From positions 806,001-870,000 of the forward strand of contig NZ_OZ246016.1 in the NCBI RefSeq assembly GCF_965230735.1: 64,000 nucleotides of DNA, in the 5' to 3' direction. A model generated the notes under the pieces. It made no database searches, was not told the origin of the DNA, and worked only from the letters and a program-made list of their open reading frames with translations. Of the stretch, positions 51,427 to 60,352 are shown one piece after another (the stretch's first letter is position 1; each line of letters begins with the position of its first letter). The translations under genes and the position numbers were made by a program. This DNA is from Motiliproteus sp965230735 (lineage in GTDB: Bacteria > Pseudomonadota > Gammaproteobacteria > Pseudomonadales > Balneatricaceae).

Positions 51427-51788
51427 TGGTGGAGCTGGCGGGACTTGAACCCGCGTCCACGATGTTTCCGAACCTATGATCTACATGCTTAGTCAGTCTT
51501 TTAAGTAACCCTTAAGACTCCGACAGACAGGATTCCGCAGGGCGTGCCGGATTAGTTTTAGCGCTTGGGTCCCCGGCCGGGCTTACACGCGATCCTGTAT
51601 GGGATGACCCTCCGAACCCCAGCCTACAGGCAAGCCAGGTGGAAGGGCGCTAGGCAGGTGTTTAGGCTGCTAGTGCGTAGTTGTCGTCATTGGCAACTAT
51701 AAGTTGGTATACGTTGATTTACGTGATCGTTTACCCCTCACGACATGCACACAGGACATCCGCACCCTGTCGAAACCAAATCAGCCCC
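51427..51788 (-). ncRNA. ssrA: Transfer-messenger RNA
   Basis: A 362-nt tmRNA including the encoded CCA. The 5' end GGGGCTGATTTGGTTTCGAC and the 3' end GGTTCAAGTCCCGCCAGCTC followed by CACCA form the alanine-tRNA-like domain. The reading frame for the tag reads GCC AAT GAC GAC AAC TAC GCA CTA GCA GCC TAA, giving the proteolysis tag (A)ANDDNYALAA. It rescues stalled ribosomes together with SmpB, which is encoded 145 bases upstream on the same strand. The ssrA 3' end is a common integration site; here an AT-rich island follows it. Confidence 0.97.
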
Positions 51789-51933
51789 GAAACTTGTCGG
51801 TGTCCGTTATCGGCTTGCGGGCCGATGGGACTTTCCTCTCTTTTCTTCGCTCAATACAGCGATAAGTTCTAACTAAGCGTCTCCCCGTTGGAGTCGGGGA
51901 GGGGGGAGAAGTTCGAATTTGGTTGGCTTGGTG

Positions 51934-52404
51934 TTAACCGCGCCCCATGATCCGTTGCTTCTGTCGACCCCAGTCGCGATCTTTCTCGGTCGCGCGCTTG
52001 TCGTGTTCTTTCTTACCTTTGGCCAGTGCGACTTCGCATTTGACCCGGCTGCCTTTCCAGTACAGCGCCATGGCGACGCAAGTATGGCCCTTCTGCTCGG
52101 TGCTGGCAAACAGCTTGGCCAGTTCGCGCTTGTTGAGCAGTAGCTTGCGCGGGCGGGTCGGCTCGGCGACCACGTGGGTGCAGGCGGTCTGCAGCGGCGT
52201 GATGTAGGCCCCGAGGAGCCAGGCTTCACCGTCTTTGAGCCAGACGTAGCTGTCGACCAGTTGCACCTTGCCGGCGCGAATACTTTTGACTTCCCATCCG
52301 GTCAGCACCAGGCCGGCCTCAAAGCGCTCTTCCACTTTGTAGTCGAAGCGGGCGCGTTTGTTTTGGACGATGGAGCCGGGGGAGGGGGATTTCTTCTTAG
52401 CCAT
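51934..52404 (-). CDS. smpB: SsrA-binding protein
   Basis: Binds tmRNA and brings it to stalled ribosomes. The 156-residue protein has the conserved core NKRARFDYKVEERFEAGLVL, GWEVKSIRAGKVQLVDSYV and the basic C-terminal tail with GKKEHDKRATEKDRDW that becomes helical in the mRNA channel. It lies directly upstream of ssrA on the same strand, a common arrangement. Confidence 0.96.
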   Translation of the reverse strand: MAKKKSPSPGSIVQNKRARFDYKVEERFEAGLVLTGWEVKSIRAGKVQLVDSYVWLKDGEAWLLGAYITPLQTACTHVVAEPTRPRKLLLNKRELAKLFASTEQKGHTCVAMALYWKGSRVKCEVALAKGKKEHDKRATEKDRDWGRQKQRIMGRG

Positions 52405-52492
52405 GGGCGGCGATTATATAGGGAAAATCGCGTAAGTGTAGCGGATATGCACCGATGATCATTTTTTTCGACGGGGCATTCCTATAAAATCG

Positions 52493-52522
52493 CCCGACCT
52501 GTTTTCAGTCAGTCGGGTTTTT
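52493..52522 (+). promoter_or_regulatory. Terminator-like hairpin at a start codon
   Basis: CCCGAC pairs with GTCGGG around a 13-base loop and is followed by TTTTTC directly before the ATG of the Na+ symporter gene. A TATAAA box at 52,483 would start transcription near the base of this hairpin. No Shine-Dalgarno sequence exists between the hairpin and the ATG. It could act as an attenuator or translation block. Confidence 0.45.
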
Positions 52523-52523
52523 C

Positions 52524-53891
52524 ATGCAAGATCGTCAATCTATTCACGGTTCCTGGGCGAGCCGTTGGACCTTTATTCTGGCCGCTACCGGTTCGTCCGT
52601 CGGCCTGGGCAACATTTGGAAGTTTCCGTACATCGCCGGTGAGAACGGCGGTGGTGCCTTTGTTCTGATGTACCTGGTGTGCATCGCGCTGGTCGGTATT
52701 CCGATCATGATGGCCGAGGTGCTGCTGGGTCGTCGGGGACGTCAGAGCCCGGTTAATACGCTAAAGGATATGGCGATTGAGATCGGTACCACCAAACGCT
52801 GGGCCTGGATCGGCCTCTGTGGTGTCGCGGCCGGGATCATGATCCTGAGTTTCTACAGCGTCGTCTCCGGTTGGGTTATCGCTTACGTGGTTTACGCCGC
52901 CGAGGGCACCTTTACCGGCGCCGGGGTGGAGCAGATCGGTAAGGTCTTTAATGACCTGCTGGCCGACCCGCAGGAGCTGGTGCTGTGGCACACGCTGTTT
53001 ATGATCGTGGTGGCCGGTACCGTGGCGCGCGGCGTCAACAAGGGCTTGGAGGCCGGTATCCGGCTGCTGATGCCGATGCTGTTCGCACTGCTGCTATTGT
53101 TGCTGGTTTACGCCATCACCGCCGGTGACTTTGCCGCCGGTTGGGACTTTATGTTCCACGTCGATTTCAGCGCGCTGAGCTGGAACGCGGTGTTGATCGC
53201 GATGGGTCACGCCTTCTTTACCCTGAGTCTGGGGATGGGCTCGATCATGGTGTACGGCTCCTATATGCCGAAGAAAGCCTCGATCGGCGGCACGGTATTG
53301 ACCGTTGCCGGCCTGGATACGTTGGTGGCGCTGATCGCCGGTCTGGCGATCTTCCCGCTGGTATTCGGCAATCAGCTGGATCCGGGCGCCGGTCCCGGCC
53401 TGATGCTGGTTACCCTGCCGGTAGCCTTTGGTAACATGGCGGGAGGTCAGATCTTCGGCTTCCTGTTCTTCGCGATGGTGGCGATTGCAGCCTGGAGTTC
53501 GGCGATTTCGCTGCTGGAGCCGGTGGTAGCCTACGTGGTCGAGCGCTTCAAGATCGGCCGGACCTCGGCCTGTGTGATCCTGAGCGGTTTCGTCTGGGTG
53601 CTGGGTGTCGGCGCGCTGGGCTCGTTCAACTTCGGCAGCGACTGGTCGTTCTTCGGCTTCAACTTCTTCGACCTGCTCGACTTTATGACCGCCAATATCA
53701 TGCTGCCGTTGGGTGGTTTGCTGGTCTGTGTCTTCACCGGTTGGTGGGTCGGCAAGAAGATCACCGCCGACGAGCTGAACATGAAGTCCGAGCTGGTGTT
53801 CAACAGCTGGTTCTTCGTGGTTCGCTTTATCGCTCCGGTGGCGGTGGCCATCGTCTTTATCGCCAACCTGTGGCAGAAGTTCGCAGGCTAA
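52524..53891 (+). CDS. SNF-family sodium-dependent transporter
   Basis: Neurotransmitter:sodium symporter family protein of the inner membrane, 455 residues and about 11-12 helices. The start SWASRWTFILAATGSSVGLG and NIWKFPYIAGENGGGAF carries the conserved unwound TM1 with Na+ and substrate contacts, as in LeuT. Typical substrates are amino acids; the sequence does not define which. ATG at 52524 matches the family start although it lacks a ribosome site and sits right after a terminator-like hairpin. The ratA gene follows after 10 bases. Confidence 0.9.
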   Translation: MQDRQSIHGSWASRWTFILAATGSSVGLGNIWKFPYIAGENGGGAFVLMYLVCIALVGIPIMMAEVLLGRRGRQSPVNTLKDMAIEIGTTKRWAWIGLCGVAAGIMILSFYSVVSGWVIAYVVYAAEGTFTGAGVEQIGKVFNDLLADPQELVLWHTLFMIVVAGTVARGVNKGLEAGIRLLMPMLFALLLLLLVYAITAGDFAAGWDFMFHVDFSALSWNAVLIAMGHAFFTLSLGMGSIMVYGSYMPKKASIGGTVLTVAGLDTLVALIAGLAIFPLVFGNQLDPGAGPGLMLVTLPVAFGNMAGGQIFGFLFFAMVAIAAWSSAISLLEPVVAYVVERFKIGRTSACVILSGFVWVLGVGALGSFNFGSDWSFFGFNFFDLLDFMTANIMLPLGGLLVCVFTGWWVGKKITADELNMKSELVFNSWFFVVRFIAPVAVAIVFIANLWQKFAG

Positions 53892-53901
53892 CGGAGGCCC
53901 T

Positions 53902-54333
53902 ATGACTCAGGTTGATCGCAGTGCCCTGGTTCTGCATTCCGCAGAGCAGATGTACGAGCTGGTGAACGACGTGATGAGCTATCCGTCGTTTCTGCCCTGG
54001 TGCAGCGGCGCTGAGATCATCGAGCAGGCCAAAGAGCAGATGGTGGCGAAGCTGAAGGTGGCCAAGGGCGGCTTCAAGTACAGCTTTGTCACCCGCAACT
54101 CGTTGGAGGCGCCGACCACGATCAAGATGGAGCTGGTCGAGGGGCCGTTCTCCAACCTGAGCGGCTACTGGCACTTCACCGCGTTGAGCGATGAGGCTTG
54201 CAAGGTCAACCTGAAGCTGGACTTCGATTTCAAAGGCAAACTGGCCGGGATGGCGATGAGCAAGGTGTTCAACCAGATCGCGATTGCGATGGTGGACGCC
54301 TTCTGCGCCCAGGCCGATAAACGCTACGGCTGA
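53902..54333 (+). CDS. ratA: RatA-family START-like protein
   Basis: A 143-residue START/polyketide-cyclase-fold protein (SAEQMYELVNDVMSYPSFLPWCSG near the start, GPFSNLSGYWHF later). Members of this family include the RatA proteins reported to block ribosome subunit joining and the coenzyme-Q-binding Coq10 group; which role applies is not decided by sequence. It is in an operon-like pair with the RnfH-like gene, the standard ratA-ratB order. GGAGG precedes the ATG. Confidence 0.88.
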   Translation: MTQVDRSALVLHSAEQMYELVNDVMSYPSFLPWCSGAEIIEQAKEQMVAKLKVAKGGFKYSFVTRNSLEAPTTIKMELVEGPFSNLSGYWHFTALSDEACKVNLKLDFDFKGKLAGMAMSKVFNQIAIAMVDAFCAQADKRYG

Positions 54334-54355
54334 GTTTCAGCCCGCAGGTATCAAT

Positions 54356-54658
54356 ATGATCAATGTGGAAGTGGCCTTCGCGCTACCCGAAGAGCAGAAG
54401 ATCGTCGCGCTGAAGGTGGAAGACGATTGCACCGTTTATGACGCGGTGATCCGTTCCCGGATTGTGGAGTACTTTCCGCAGATCGATCCGGACAGCTTTC
54501 CGATGGGGGTCTTCGGTAAGGCGGTGCGGGATCCGAAAACCGAGCTGCTCAAGGAAGGCCAGCGGGTGGAGATCTATCGGCCGCTGATTATCGATCCGAA
54601 GACCGCCCGCGCCAACCGCGCCGCCAAGATGAAAGCGGCGCAGAAGGACAAGGATTAA
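54356..54658 (+). CDS. rnfH: RnfH-family ubiquitin-like protein (RatB)
   Basis: A 100-residue beta-grasp protein. INVEVAFALPEEQKIVALKV and the later RVEIYRPLIIDPKTARANRA segment are the family signature (UPF0125). It has no proven biochemical role; it is always found beside ratA or rnf genes. ATG at 54356 has AGGT seven bases upstream; the open frame starting at 54284 overlaps ratA and would add 24 unrelated residues. It is convergent with bamE, four bases apart. Confidence 0.9.
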   Translation: MINVEVAFALPEEQKIVALKVEDDCTVYDAVIRSRIVEYFPQIDPDSFPMGVFGKAVRDPKTELLKEGQRVEIYRPLIIDPKTARANRAAKMKAAQKDKD

Positions 54659-54662
54659 GAGA

Positions 54663-55070
54663 TTACTGGGCTTCGGCTGCCGCGTCGCTGTTGGCCTGAG
54701 GCTGCTGAGCTCCGGGGCGGAAATCGCCGCCCAGCTGAACCAGCTTGTCATCTTCGAAATACAGCGTCAGCCGCTTCTGCTCGAGCTCGCCATAGCCGGG
54801 CTTGAGGCTGTAGAAGTAATCCCAGCGGTTTTGCTCGAAGGTGTCGGTCACAATCGGCGACCCCATGATGTAGCGGACCTGGCTACGGGTCATTCCCGGT
54901 TTGAGCTTGTTGACCATCTCCTGGGTGATCAGGTTGCCCTGCTGCACATCGATCTTGTGCACGCCGGGGAAGAAGCCACCTTCGGGGATATAATCTTCAA
55001 TGGATGAGCAGCCGCCGAGGCTGATCAGAGCGGCAGTTAGAACCAAGGTGGAAATAAGATTTTTTTGCAT
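54663..55070 (-). CDS. bamE: Outer-membrane assembly lipoprotein BamE
   Basis: A 135-residue lipoprotein of the BAM complex that inserts beta-barrel proteins. A lipoprotein signal ends in the lipobox LGGC (Cys near 21); the SmpA/OmlA domain follows, with VQQGNLITQEMVNKLKPGMT, VRYIMGSPIVTDTF and WDYFYSL. The C-terminus has a Gln/Ala-rich tail. It is divergent from fur with 103 bases between, the conserved bamE-fur arrangement of this group. Confidence 0.95.
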   Translation of the reverse strand: MQKNLISTLVLTAALISLGGCSSIEDYIPEGGFFPGVHKIDVQQGNLITQEMVNKLKPGMTRSQVRYIMGSPIVTDTFEQNRWDYFYSLKPGYGELEQKRLTLYFEDDKLVQLGGDFRPGAQQPQANSDAAAEAQ

Positions 55071-55173
55071 TAGCTTACGGCTTCAATCAAACTGAGTCGC
55101 AGGATGATAACCCATTCTTCCTGACGAGCTAAGCGCTAGTTAGCGACCCTAGATAATCGGTAAAGAAATAATC

Positions 55174-55599
55174 ATGAGCGCAGAGAATCAAGAACTTCGC
55201 AAAGCGGGCCTGAAAGTTACCCTGCCCCGGGTAAAGATCTATCAAATTCTGGAGAAGGCCGGCGAAGGTGATCACTTCAGTGCGGAAGATATCTACAAGA
55301 TTCTGATGGAGTCCGGTGAAGATGTGGGCCTGGCGACCGTTTACCGGGTGCTGACCCAGTTTGAAGCCGCCGGCCTGGTGGTGCGTCACCACTTCGAAGG
55401 CGCCCACTCGGTGTTCGAGCTGGCCGACGACGAGAAGCACGACCATATCGTCTGCGTGAAGTGCGGCAAGGTGAAGGAGTTCAGCGACAGCGGCCTGAAC
55501 AACCGGATTAACGAAGTAGCCGAAGAGATGGGCTTCCGCATCTCCGACCGTACCGTTTACTTGTACGGCGAATGCACCGCAGGCTGCGAAGAGAAATAA
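55174..55599 (+). CDS. fur: Ferric uptake regulator
   Basis: Fe(II)-dependent repressor of 141 residues. The winged helix (about 1-85) contains LKVTLPRVKIYQIL and the recognition helix DVGLATVYRVLTQFEAAGLV; the dimerisation domain has HHFEGAHSVFELADDEKHDHIVC with metal-binding His, and the zinc pair CVKCGK. A second Cys pair (CTAGC) lies at the C-terminus. No clear Fur box was seen in the 103-base region to bamE. A strong terminator follows. Confidence 0.95.
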   Translation: MSAENQELRKAGLKVTLPRVKIYQILEKAGEGDHFSAEDIYKILMESGEDVGLATVYRVLTQFEAAGLVVRHHFEGAHSVFELADDEKHDHIVCVKCGKVKEFSDSGLNNRINEVAEEMGFRISDRTVYLYGECTAGCEEK

Positions 55600-55631
55600 T
55601 TCCCGTCCGCCTGATCGCAGGCGCGACAACG

Positions 55632-55661
55632 AAAAAACCGGCTAGATCAGCCGGTTTTTTT
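55632..55661. terminator. Terminator between fur and recN
   Basis: AACCGGCT pairs with AGCCGGTT around a short loop, with an A-run before and a T-run of seven after. It lies 33 bases past the fur stop and can terminate transcription from both sides. Confidence 0.92.
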
Positions 55662-55718
55662 ATGCCCGATCATCTGCCCAAGCTCCGATGCTTCAAAGCA
55701 AGGCTTGGCGAGAGGGCC

Positions 55719-57383
55719 TCAGTGCAGCGCCAGCATCTCCTCGGCGTGGTCGATTGAGCGCTGGGTGATATCGATACCGCCGAGCATTCGGGCGATCTCC
55801 TGAATCCGGGCGTCGCTGTCGAGCTGGCGAATCCGGGTCTTGTTGCTGCCGCGGCTGGTCTGCTTGCTGACCTGCAGGTGGTGGTGGCCCTGGGAGGCGA
55901 CCTGGGGCTGGTGGGTGACGCAGAGCACCTGACAGCGTTGACCCAGCTCGCGTAGCAGGCGCCCGACCACTTCGGCGATGGCACCGCCGATTCCGACATC
56001 CACTTCATCGAAGGCCAGCACCGGGGTGTCCGAGGTCTGGGCGGTCACCACCTGGATCGCCAGGCTGATCCGTGACAGTTCGCCACCGGAGGCGACCCGG
56101 CTCAGCGCTTTGGCCGGTTGGCCGGGGTTGGTGCTGATCAGGAACTCGATCTCGTCGATCCCCTGGGCCTTGGGCTCGATTGGGGTCAGCTCGGGGCTGA
56201 AGCGGCTGTTGGGCATGCCCAGCTGTTTGAGCTGCTCGTTGACCTGATCGCGCAGTTGCTTGGCGGTCTTCAGGCGCTGCTTGCTGAGTTTGCTGGCCAG
56301 TTTCTGATAGCTGTCCTGTTCCTGCCGGCAGCGGGCTTCGAGTTGCTCCAGCGCCTCGTCGCCCAGGCTCAAACTGTTCAACTCGTCGGCCAGCTGCTGA
56401 TGCAGGGTGGGCAACTGATCGGCCTCGACCCGGTGCTTGCGAGCGATCTGAAAGAACAGCCCCAGCCGCTCTTCGACCTGCTGCAGTCGCTGTGGGTCCT
56501 GTTCGACCCGATCCAGGTAGTGGCCCAGCTCGCGGGAGGCTTCCTCCACCTGGATCAGCGCGTTGTTGATCATTTCATTGACGCTGTCGAGGCTGTCGTT
56601 GCTCAGGTTCAGCTCGGCCAGTTGCTGCAGACTGTGATTCAGTAGGCTGGCGCAGTTGCCCTCATCGCTCTCGCTAAGCTGCTGGCGCACGGCCTCGCCG
56701 TTGAGCAGCAGGTTGTCGGCCTGGGCCAGCTGTTGCTGCTCCTGCTCCAGCGCCAGCAATTCGTCCGGCTCCGGGGCCAGTTGATCCAGCTCCTGGACCT
56801 GGTAGCGCAGCAGCTGCTCACGGGCGTTCTGCTCGTCGCTGCGGTTGCGCAGTTGCTCCAGCTGCTGTTGCAGCTGTTGCCAGGACTTGAACTGTTGCGC
56901 CACCTCGGCGGCCAGCGGCTCGAGGCCACCGAAGCCATCCAGCAGCAGGCGGTGGTGTTCTTTCTTCAGCAGTTTCTGGTGCTCGTGCTGACCGTGGATC
57001 TCGATCAAGCGCTCACCCAGGGCGCGCAGATTGCCAAGCGGTGAGGGTTGGCCGTTGATGTAGGCCCGTGAGCGTCCGTTGCGTCCGACCACCCGGCGCA
57101 GGATGCAGTCATCGCCCTGATCCAGTTGCTGCGTTTCCAGCCAGGCGCGAGCCTGGGGTAGTTGGCTCAGATCGAAGCTGGCGCAGATCTCGGCCCGCTC
57201 GCTACCGTGGCGCACCATGTCGGAATCGCTGCGATCGCCGAGCGCCAGTCCCAGCGCGTCCAGCATGATCGACTTACCGGCGCCGGTCTCGCCGCTGATC
57301 ACGGTCATGCCGCTATCCAGCTCGATATCGAGTTGTTCAATCAGGGTGAAGTCGCGAATGCTCAGGTGGGTCAGCATGGTCAT
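55719..57383 (-). CDS. recN: DNA repair protein RecN
   Basis: SMC-like ATPase of 554 residues used in double-strand-break repair. Walker A GETGAGKSIMLDALGLALG (near 35), a central coiled coil (about 155-365), the ABC signature LSRVASGGELSRISLAIQ and Walker B VLAFDEVDVGIGG are present. Synthesis is usually SOS-induced, and a LexA-like half-palindrome lies 25 bases upstream of the ATG. It is back to back with grpE. Confidence 0.95.
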   Translation of the reverse strand: MTMLTHLSIRDFTLIEQLDIELDSGMTVISGETGAGKSIMLDALGLALGDRSDSDMVRHGSERAEICASFDLSQLPQARAWLETQQLDQGDDCILRRVVGRNGRSRAYINGQPSPLGNLRALGERLIEIHGQHEHQKLLKKEHHRLLLDGFGGLEPLAAEVAQQFKSWQQLQQQLEQLRNRSDEQNAREQLLRYQVQELDQLAPEPDELLALEQEQQQLAQADNLLLNGEAVRQQLSESDEGNCASLLNHSLQQLAELNLSNDSLDSVNEMINNALIQVEEASRELGHYLDRVEQDPQRLQQVEERLGLFFQIARKHRVEADQLPTLHQQLADELNSLSLGDEALEQLEARCRQEQDSYQKLASKLSKQRLKTAKQLRDQVNEQLKQLGMPNSRFSPELTPIEPKAQGIDEIEFLISTNPGQPAKALSRVASGGELSRISLAIQVVTAQTSDTPVLAFDEVDVGIGGAIAEVVGRLLRELGQRCQVLCVTHQPQVASQGHHHLQVSKQTSRGSNKTRIRQLDSDARIQEIARMLGGIDITQRSIDHAEEMLALH

Positions 57384-57407
57384 CTCCGGGGATAACGGAT
57401 GTAGGAT

Positions 57408-57427
57408 GCATGGTTATTTATACAGTA
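57408..57427 (-). promoter_or_regulatory. LexA-like site upstream of recN
   Basis: On the minus strand TACTGTATAAATAACCATGC matches the left half and spacer of the SOS box (TACTGTATATATATACAGTA) perfectly over nine bases, with a weak right half. It resembles one of the recN sites of E. coli and lies 25-44 bases upstream of the start. Confidence 0.5.
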
Positions 57428-57472
57428 GTTTTTTTGATCACGCCAGTGATCCGAATCATCCGATTTTTTAGC

Positions 57473-57500
57473 CTTGAAACTGGGAGGGTTATCCCCATAT
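57473..57500 (+). promoter_or_regulatory. Sigma-32 promoter of grpE
   Basis: CTTGAAA (-35) and CCCCATAT (-10) with 13 bases between them match the RpoH consensus (CTTGAAA-N11-16-CCCCATNT) at all defined positions. It lies about 50 bases upstream of the grpE ATG. Confidence 0.9.
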
Positions 57501-57548
57501 AGGCCTCAGTAATGATTTTGACCGTCTGAACGAGAGTTGGAGGCGTAG

Positions 57549-58181
57549 ATGGCGAACGAAGAGAAGGCACCGGTTGAAGAGTCGATCGAGCAGCCCGAAT
57601 CCACCGTAGAGGTTGAGCTGGAGACAGCCGCCGAAGTTGAAGCCCAGCAGCAGAGCGAGCAGGACCAAGGCGCCGAGCAGCTGCAGCAGGAGCTGGAACA
57701 GGCCCAACAGGCATTGGCCGAAGCGCAGGAGCAGGTGTTGCGTGCCCAGGCCGATGTGCAGAATATGCGTCGTCGGGCCGAGCAGGATGTGGCCAAGGCG
57801 CGTAAGTTCGCGCTGGAGAAGTTCGCCGAAGAGCTGCTGCCGGTGGTGGATAACCTCGAGCGCGGCATCGAGTCGTCCCAGAACGACCAGGCCGATGTGG
57901 CAACACTGCGTGAAGGGGTCGAGATGACCCTGAGCATGTTCGTCAACGCGCTGAAGAAGTTCAACCTGGAGCCGGTGGATCCGCAGGGCGAGCCCTTCGA
58001 TCCGCAACAGCACCAAGCGATGTCGATGGTCGAAAACGACAACGTCGAACCCAACACCGTGCTGCATGTGATGCAGAAGGGCTATCTGCTCAACGGTCGT
58101 CTGGTTCGTCCGGCGATGGTGATGGTATCCAAAGGTGGTACCAAGAAACCGGATGCACCAAAAATCGACGAGCAGGCTTGA
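57549..58181 (+). CDS. grpE: Nucleotide exchange factor GrpE
   Basis: Releases ADP from DnaK. The 210-residue protein has an acidic, Gln-rich N-terminus (about 1-45), the long dimeric coiled coil (about 46-95, with RAQADVQNMRRRAEQDVAKA) and the C-terminal beta domain (HQAMSMVENDNVEPNTVLHV, LLNGRLVRPAMVMVS). GGAGG precedes the ATG. It opens the grpE-dnaK-dnaJ heat-shock group under an RpoH promoter. Confidence 0.96.
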   Translation: MANEEKAPVEESIEQPESTVEVELETAAEVEAQQQSEQDQGAEQLQQELEQAQQALAEAQEQVLRAQADVQNMRRRAEQDVAKARKFALEKFAEELLPVVDNLERGIESSQNDQADVATLREGVEMTLSMFVNALKKFNLEPVDPQGEPFDPQQHQAMSMVENDNVEPNTVLHVMQKGYLLNGRLVRPAMVMVSKGGTKKPDAPKIDEQA

Positions 58182-58277
58182 ATCCCTGCAAAACGTACCT
58201 ATATAGGCATTAACTGAATTCAAGCCGGCGGTCAGCGCCCTTACTGGACGGCCGGCTAAGCGAGACTGGAGCAAAAC

Positions 58278-60212
58278 ATGGGTAAAGTAATTGGTATTGA
58301 CCTGGGCACCACCAACTCCTGCGTGGCGGTACTGGACGGCGACAAGCCGAAAGTTATCGAGAATGCCGAAGGCGATCGCACCACACCGTCGATCATCGCC
58401 TACACCGACGACAACGAAATCCTGGTCGGTCAGTCGGCCAAGCGTCAGGCGGTCACCAACCCGGACAACACCTTGTTCGCCATCAAGCGTCTGATCGGTC
58501 GTCGTTTCAAGGACGACGTGGTTCAGAAAGACATCAAGATGGTGCCGTACAAGATCATCGAAGCCGACAACGGCGATGCCTGGGTTAACGTCAAGGATCA
58601 GAAGCTGGCGCCGCCGCAGATCTCTGCCGAAACCCTGAAGAAAATGAAGAAGACCGCCGAAGATTTCCTTGGCGAGAAGGTAACCGAAGCGGTTATCACC
58701 GTACCGGCTTACTTCAACGACTCTCAGCGTCAGGCAACCAAAGACGCCGGTAAGATTGCCGGTCTGGACGTGAAGCGGATCATCAACGAGCCGACCGCTG
58801 CGGCCCTGGCCTACGGCATGGACAAGAACCGTGGCGACAGCACCATCGCGGTTTACGACCTGGGTGGTGGTACTTTCGACATCTCCATCATCGAGATCGC
58901 CGAAGTTGATGGCGAGCACCAGTTCGAAGTGCTGTCCACCAACGGTGACACCTTCCTGGGTGGTGAAGACTTCGACTTGCGTCTGATCGAGTACTTGGCC
59001 GACTCCTTCAAGAAAGAGTCAGGTATCGATCTGCACAACGACCCGCTGGCGCTGCAGCGTCTGAAAGAAGCGGCTGAGAAGGCCAAGGTTGAGCTGTCCA
59101 CCAGCCAGCAGACCGACGTCAATCTGCCGTACATCACCGCTGACGCTTCCGGTCCTAAGCACCTGAACGTCAAGGTAACCCGCGCCAAGCTGGAGTCCCT
59201 GGTTGAAGAGCTGGTTCAGAACTCCCTGGCACCTTGTGCCCAGGCACTGAAGGACGCCGGTGTCAGCGCTTCCGAGATCGACGACGTGATTCTGGTCGGT
59301 GGTCAGACCCGGATGCCGCTGGTGCAGGAAAAAGTTAAAGAGTTCTTCGGCAAAGAAGCCCGTAAGGACGTTAACCCTGACGAAGCCGTTGCCATGGGTG
59401 CCTCTATCCAGGGTGCGGTACTGTCCGGTGAAGTGAAGGACGTTCTGCTGCTGGACGTTACCCCGCTGACCCTGGGTATCGAAACCATGGGTGGTGTGGC
59501 GACGCCGCTGATCGAGAAGAACACCACCATCCCGACCAAGAAGTCGCAGGTGTTCTCCACCGCCGACGACAACCAGACCGCGGTAACCATCCACGTGGTA
59601 CAGGGTGAGCGTAAGCAAGCGGTTCAGAACAAGTCTCTGGGCCGTTTCGACCTGGCCGACATCCCGCCGGCCCCGCGCGGCATGCCGCAGATCGAGGTCA
59701 GCTTCGACCTGGATGCCAACGGTATTCTGAACGTGTCCGCCAAGGACAAGGCCACCGGCAAAGAGCAGTCCATCGTGATCAAGGCCTCTTCCGGTCTGTC
59801 CGACGACGAGATCGAGAAAATGGTGGCCGATGCCGAGGCGCACTCCGCCGAGGACGAGAAGTTCGAAGCGCTGATCGGTGCTCGTAACGCCGCCGATGGC
59901 ATGATCCACACCAGCAAGAAGACGCTGGAAGAAGCCGGCGACAAGGCCACCGACGAAGAGAAAGCGGCCATCGAAGCGGCTATCTCTGCGCTGGAAGAAG
60001 CCGTTAAGGGTGACGACAAGGACGACATCGAAGCCAAGACCAACGCCCTGACCGAAGCGGTTTCCGGTGTGGCTCAGAAGATGTACGCCGAAGCGGCGGC
60101 GGCCGAGCAGGCTGCCGGTGGTGCTGAGCAGGCACAGGATGCCGACTCCGCCAAAGCTGACGATGTTGTCGACGCCGAGTTCGAAGAAGTCAAAGACGAC
60201 AACAAGAAGTAA
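58278..60212 (+). CDS. dnaK: Hsp70 chaperone DnaK
   Basis: ATP-dependent folding chaperone of 644 residues. The actin-like ATPase domain (IGIDLGTTNSCVAVLDGD, VYDLGGGTFDISII, ILVGGQTRMP) is followed by the substrate-binding domain with the conserved linker DVLLLDVTPLTLGIETMGG, and the acidic C-terminus ends EEVKDDNKK in place of the usual EEVKD(K)K. An AGCCGGC/GCCGGCT inverted repeat lies between grpE and dnaK (58,223-58,257). GGAG precedes the ATG. Confidence 0.98.
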   Translation: MGKVIGIDLGTTNSCVAVLDGDKPKVIENAEGDRTTPSIIAYTDDNEILVGQSAKRQAVTNPDNTLFAIKRLIGRRFKDDVVQKDIKMVPYKIIEADNGDAWVNVKDQKLAPPQISAETLKKMKKTAEDFLGEKVTEAVITVPAYFNDSQRQATKDAGKIAGLDVKRIINEPTAAALAYGMDKNRGDSTIAVYDLGGGTFDISIIEIAEVDGEHQFEVLSTNGDTFLGGEDFDLRLIEYLADSFKKESGIDLHNDPLALQRLKEAAEKAKVELSTSQQTDVNLPYITADASGPKHLNVKVTRAKLESLVEELVQNSLAPCAQALKDAGVSASEIDDVILVGGQTRMPLVQEKVKEFFGKEARKDVNPDEAVAMGASIQGAVLSGEVKDVLLLDVTPLTLGIETMGGVATPLIEKNTTIPTKKSQVFSTADDNQTAVTIHVVQGERKQAVQNKSLGRFDLADIPPAPRGMPQIEVSFDLDANGILNVSAKDKATGKEQSIVIKASSGLSDDEIEKMVADAEAHSAEDEKFEALIGARNAADGMIHTSKKTLEEAGDKATDEEKAAIEAAISALEEAVKGDDKDDIEAKTNALTEAVSGVAQKMYAEAAAAEQAAGGAEQAQDADSAKADDVVDAEFEEVKDDNKK

Positions 60213-60352
60213 GTCGTTATTGACTTGATGGCAAGCTGGCTGTTGCGCAAGCGGCAGCCCGACTGTCAAACCAGCGCGGGGGCAAGTCTCCCGCGTTGCT
60301 GTATCTGACCTTCAGGCAGAATTAAAGCTACTGCACTCGGTTATACAGCGTT

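Noticed and set aside
57489..60269. Long antisense frames opposite grpE and dnaK (476 and 416 residues)
   Set aside because: Both genes on the plus strand are certain; the antisense frames are shadows with repetitive Leu/Gln/Gly content.
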